From the NCBI GenBank assembly GCA_020639295.1, contig JACKGY010000003.1, positions 558,001 through 622,000 of the forward strand: a stretch of 64,000 nucleotides of DNA. The letters run 5' to 3'. A model generated the notes under the pieces. That model searched no databases. It worked only from the letters and a program-made list of their open reading frames with translations, and had not been told where the DNA came from. The DNA is from Planctomycetota bacterium. GTDB taxonomy: Bacteria; Planctomycetota; GCA-002687715; DRQF01. The translations under genes and the position numbers were made by a program. Every line of letters starts with the position of its first letter. The stretch's first letter is position 1. Positions 63,801-64,000 of this stretch are shown here, one piece after another.

Positions 63801-64000
63801 AGCATCGCCGAGCTCCTCCTGATCCGGAACATGCAGCAGCGGGTCGCCGATCAGACCAAGGCCCTGGCCGAACGCGCCGCCGCCAAGGGATCAGCGACCG
63901 GGCTCGACCCGATCGACGCCCTGCTGGTGAAGCGGCTCCTGCATCAGCAGACCAAGATCGCCAATCTCTTCGACAAGCTGGTGGAACAGGCCGGCCAGGC
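60840..64000 (+). CDS. Giant Ala/Glu-rich periplasmic coiled-coil protein, truncated by window edge
   Basis: At least 1053 aa, open to the right end. It has a signal peptide (MTSKRVLPFLLVLLLAQPLLRAQ). Residues about 28-230 are an ordinary charged coiled coil. About 230-700 is an Ala/Glu/Arg-dominated helical stretch with many AAEAAR-type runs. A charged Gln/Glu/Lys-rich segment and a less repetitive C-terminal domain (TVVEMNDAIKKEQVLAFSYMFDEIAT) follow. GAGG lies about eight bases before the ATG. Extremely biased GCC/GAG codons produce a false 4-kb open frame on the opposite strand. It is the last visible gene of the MoxR/VWA operon. Confidence 0.85.
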   Translation, partial: MTSKRVLPFLLVLLLAQPLLRAQDEGRLKELQAITTEQRAVTRRLTGLREKMIRLKTRMLKEDREFSANLLQEGIDAIDKMGLETQMNAIVQDLEQGQKFASIAKQEELITNLSNLLLILLNEREDKFDKRLSEIREALREIETIKSEEEQLRDQSRDMAAALSDEQLARLDAMRQEIDRLKTEQDRLRRENAEKLDPALDRIKALEDQAGKAAEAERKLGDQARAEAARSDRAGADLEAARARLDRLERATDEAREAIGSAQELADTTERLDRLREVLEREPAPGTSGAVDRREKRELDELARRLAESAQALAGNKAKAEKAAQEAAAEARRQAERARELARAAAEAKDGSRAEQLGRDAEAAAREAEAAQEAASSEQASSQALAERAAEIEAARRALETARSAADSPAALPEQAAADRKAAAEAAEAAAEQARTAAEASAEAAARAREELATLDRSAADLAKQLENEAGKADAAGDEDISKALADAAEAVGDARQDLQQADHESQSGDAEATAGELTEAGADLERARQALQRGETAAREAAESQAKLDAGQEAMAQAGENLAAGIEAEKAESASPSGERSPESEARMQRAQAAAKKAAEAARQAAEAARQGKMDESAAQADQARAAFEEASQALSAEAEALKAAQPRGAQEEAREAQKDLSRKLEELEKKLEEERAQAPRNPSLEQAAGSMDQAGQASEQAEQNLGADRPQEAGGDQQRASQEMQNTSDALERARQKELERRAREEQRAKELAEKQKELEQRTKELAEALKEKNQKSSQSAQQAAEKMQQAQQSMNGEEPDFEQAEQEQDEAVDYLEQAKKELEEEEAQYQDLQQEELLFNTAKKVKELIEAQKAINADTGALDTERNEKGAMSRSMRKEARSIAQRQEESRVTVVEMNDAIKKEQVLAFSYMFDEIATDMESVRTDLSGGETGDYVQSLQADLLANLELLARTIKDELDARRDMKKEPPQDGQPQQPPKEKLVSSIAELLLIRNMQQRVADQTKALAERAAAKGSATGLDPIDALLVKRLLHQQTKIANLFDKLVEQAGQ

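Overview
The window is 64 kb of very GC-rich, densely packed bacterial chromosome with no insertion sequence, prophage, integrase or CRISPR array. I read it as a planctomycete-type genome (Planctomycetota, probably a deep-branching high-GC lineage). The evidence is a DUF1501/DUF1800 pair, a MauE-like/rhodanese/DUF1573 cassette, a SpoVG outside Firmicutes, MoxR-DUF58-VWA genes beside PQQ-like propellers, an alpha/alpha-toroid protein and a DUF4175-like protein. LpxD indicates an LPS outer membrane and a flagellin indicates motility. The taxon is inferred from gene content only; no rRNA is present. Adjacent genes very often share ATGA or GTGA start/stop overlaps, so operons are easy to follow.

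Layout, 0-24 kb. On the minus strand, a secreted alpha/beta hydrolase precedes a beta-propeller (S9-like) protein that runs off the left end, and a degenerate CheX-like gene follows. A plus-strand trio holds two short-chain dehydrogenases around a small membrane-anchored DUF4384-like protein. A minus-strand trio encodes gamma-glutamyltranspeptidase, a fused E1 alpha/beta 2-oxoacid dehydrogenase and a FabD-like acyltransferase. Next come metX, an ECF-type sigma factor with a small membrane partner, a glycogen-debranching enzyme divergent from a secreted repeat protein, a lone flagellin, a four-gene pseudopilin-type operon, and the MauE/rhodanese/DUF1573 cassette.

Layout, 24-44 kb. YceH (DUF480) is overlapped by a SNF2 helicase with a SWIM finger, and elongation factor P is convergent to it. 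DUF1501 and DUF1800 follow, then a secreted metallo-beta-lactamase-fold protein, a ferritin-like diiron protein, the initiator tRNA and a 984-aa secreted helical-repeat protein. The minus-strand housekeeping operon pssA-folK-panC-ispE-spoVG-DUF2520 ends at a perfect hairpin. The divergent operon eno-ftsB-lpxD leads rightwards.

Layout, 44-64 kb. One co-directional run of nine genes, mostly with start/stop overlaps, extends off the right end: PQQ-like propeller, MoxR AAA+ ATPase, DUF58, BatA-like VWA protein, second VWA membrane protein, 1484-aa PQQ/helical-repeat protein, toroid protein, DUF4175-like membrane protein and a giant Ala/Glu-rich periplasmic coiled coil. It looks like one envelope-associated machine and is the most interesting part of the window. 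Two genes running off the ends (1-625 minus and 60840-64000 plus) were read directly from the sequence.
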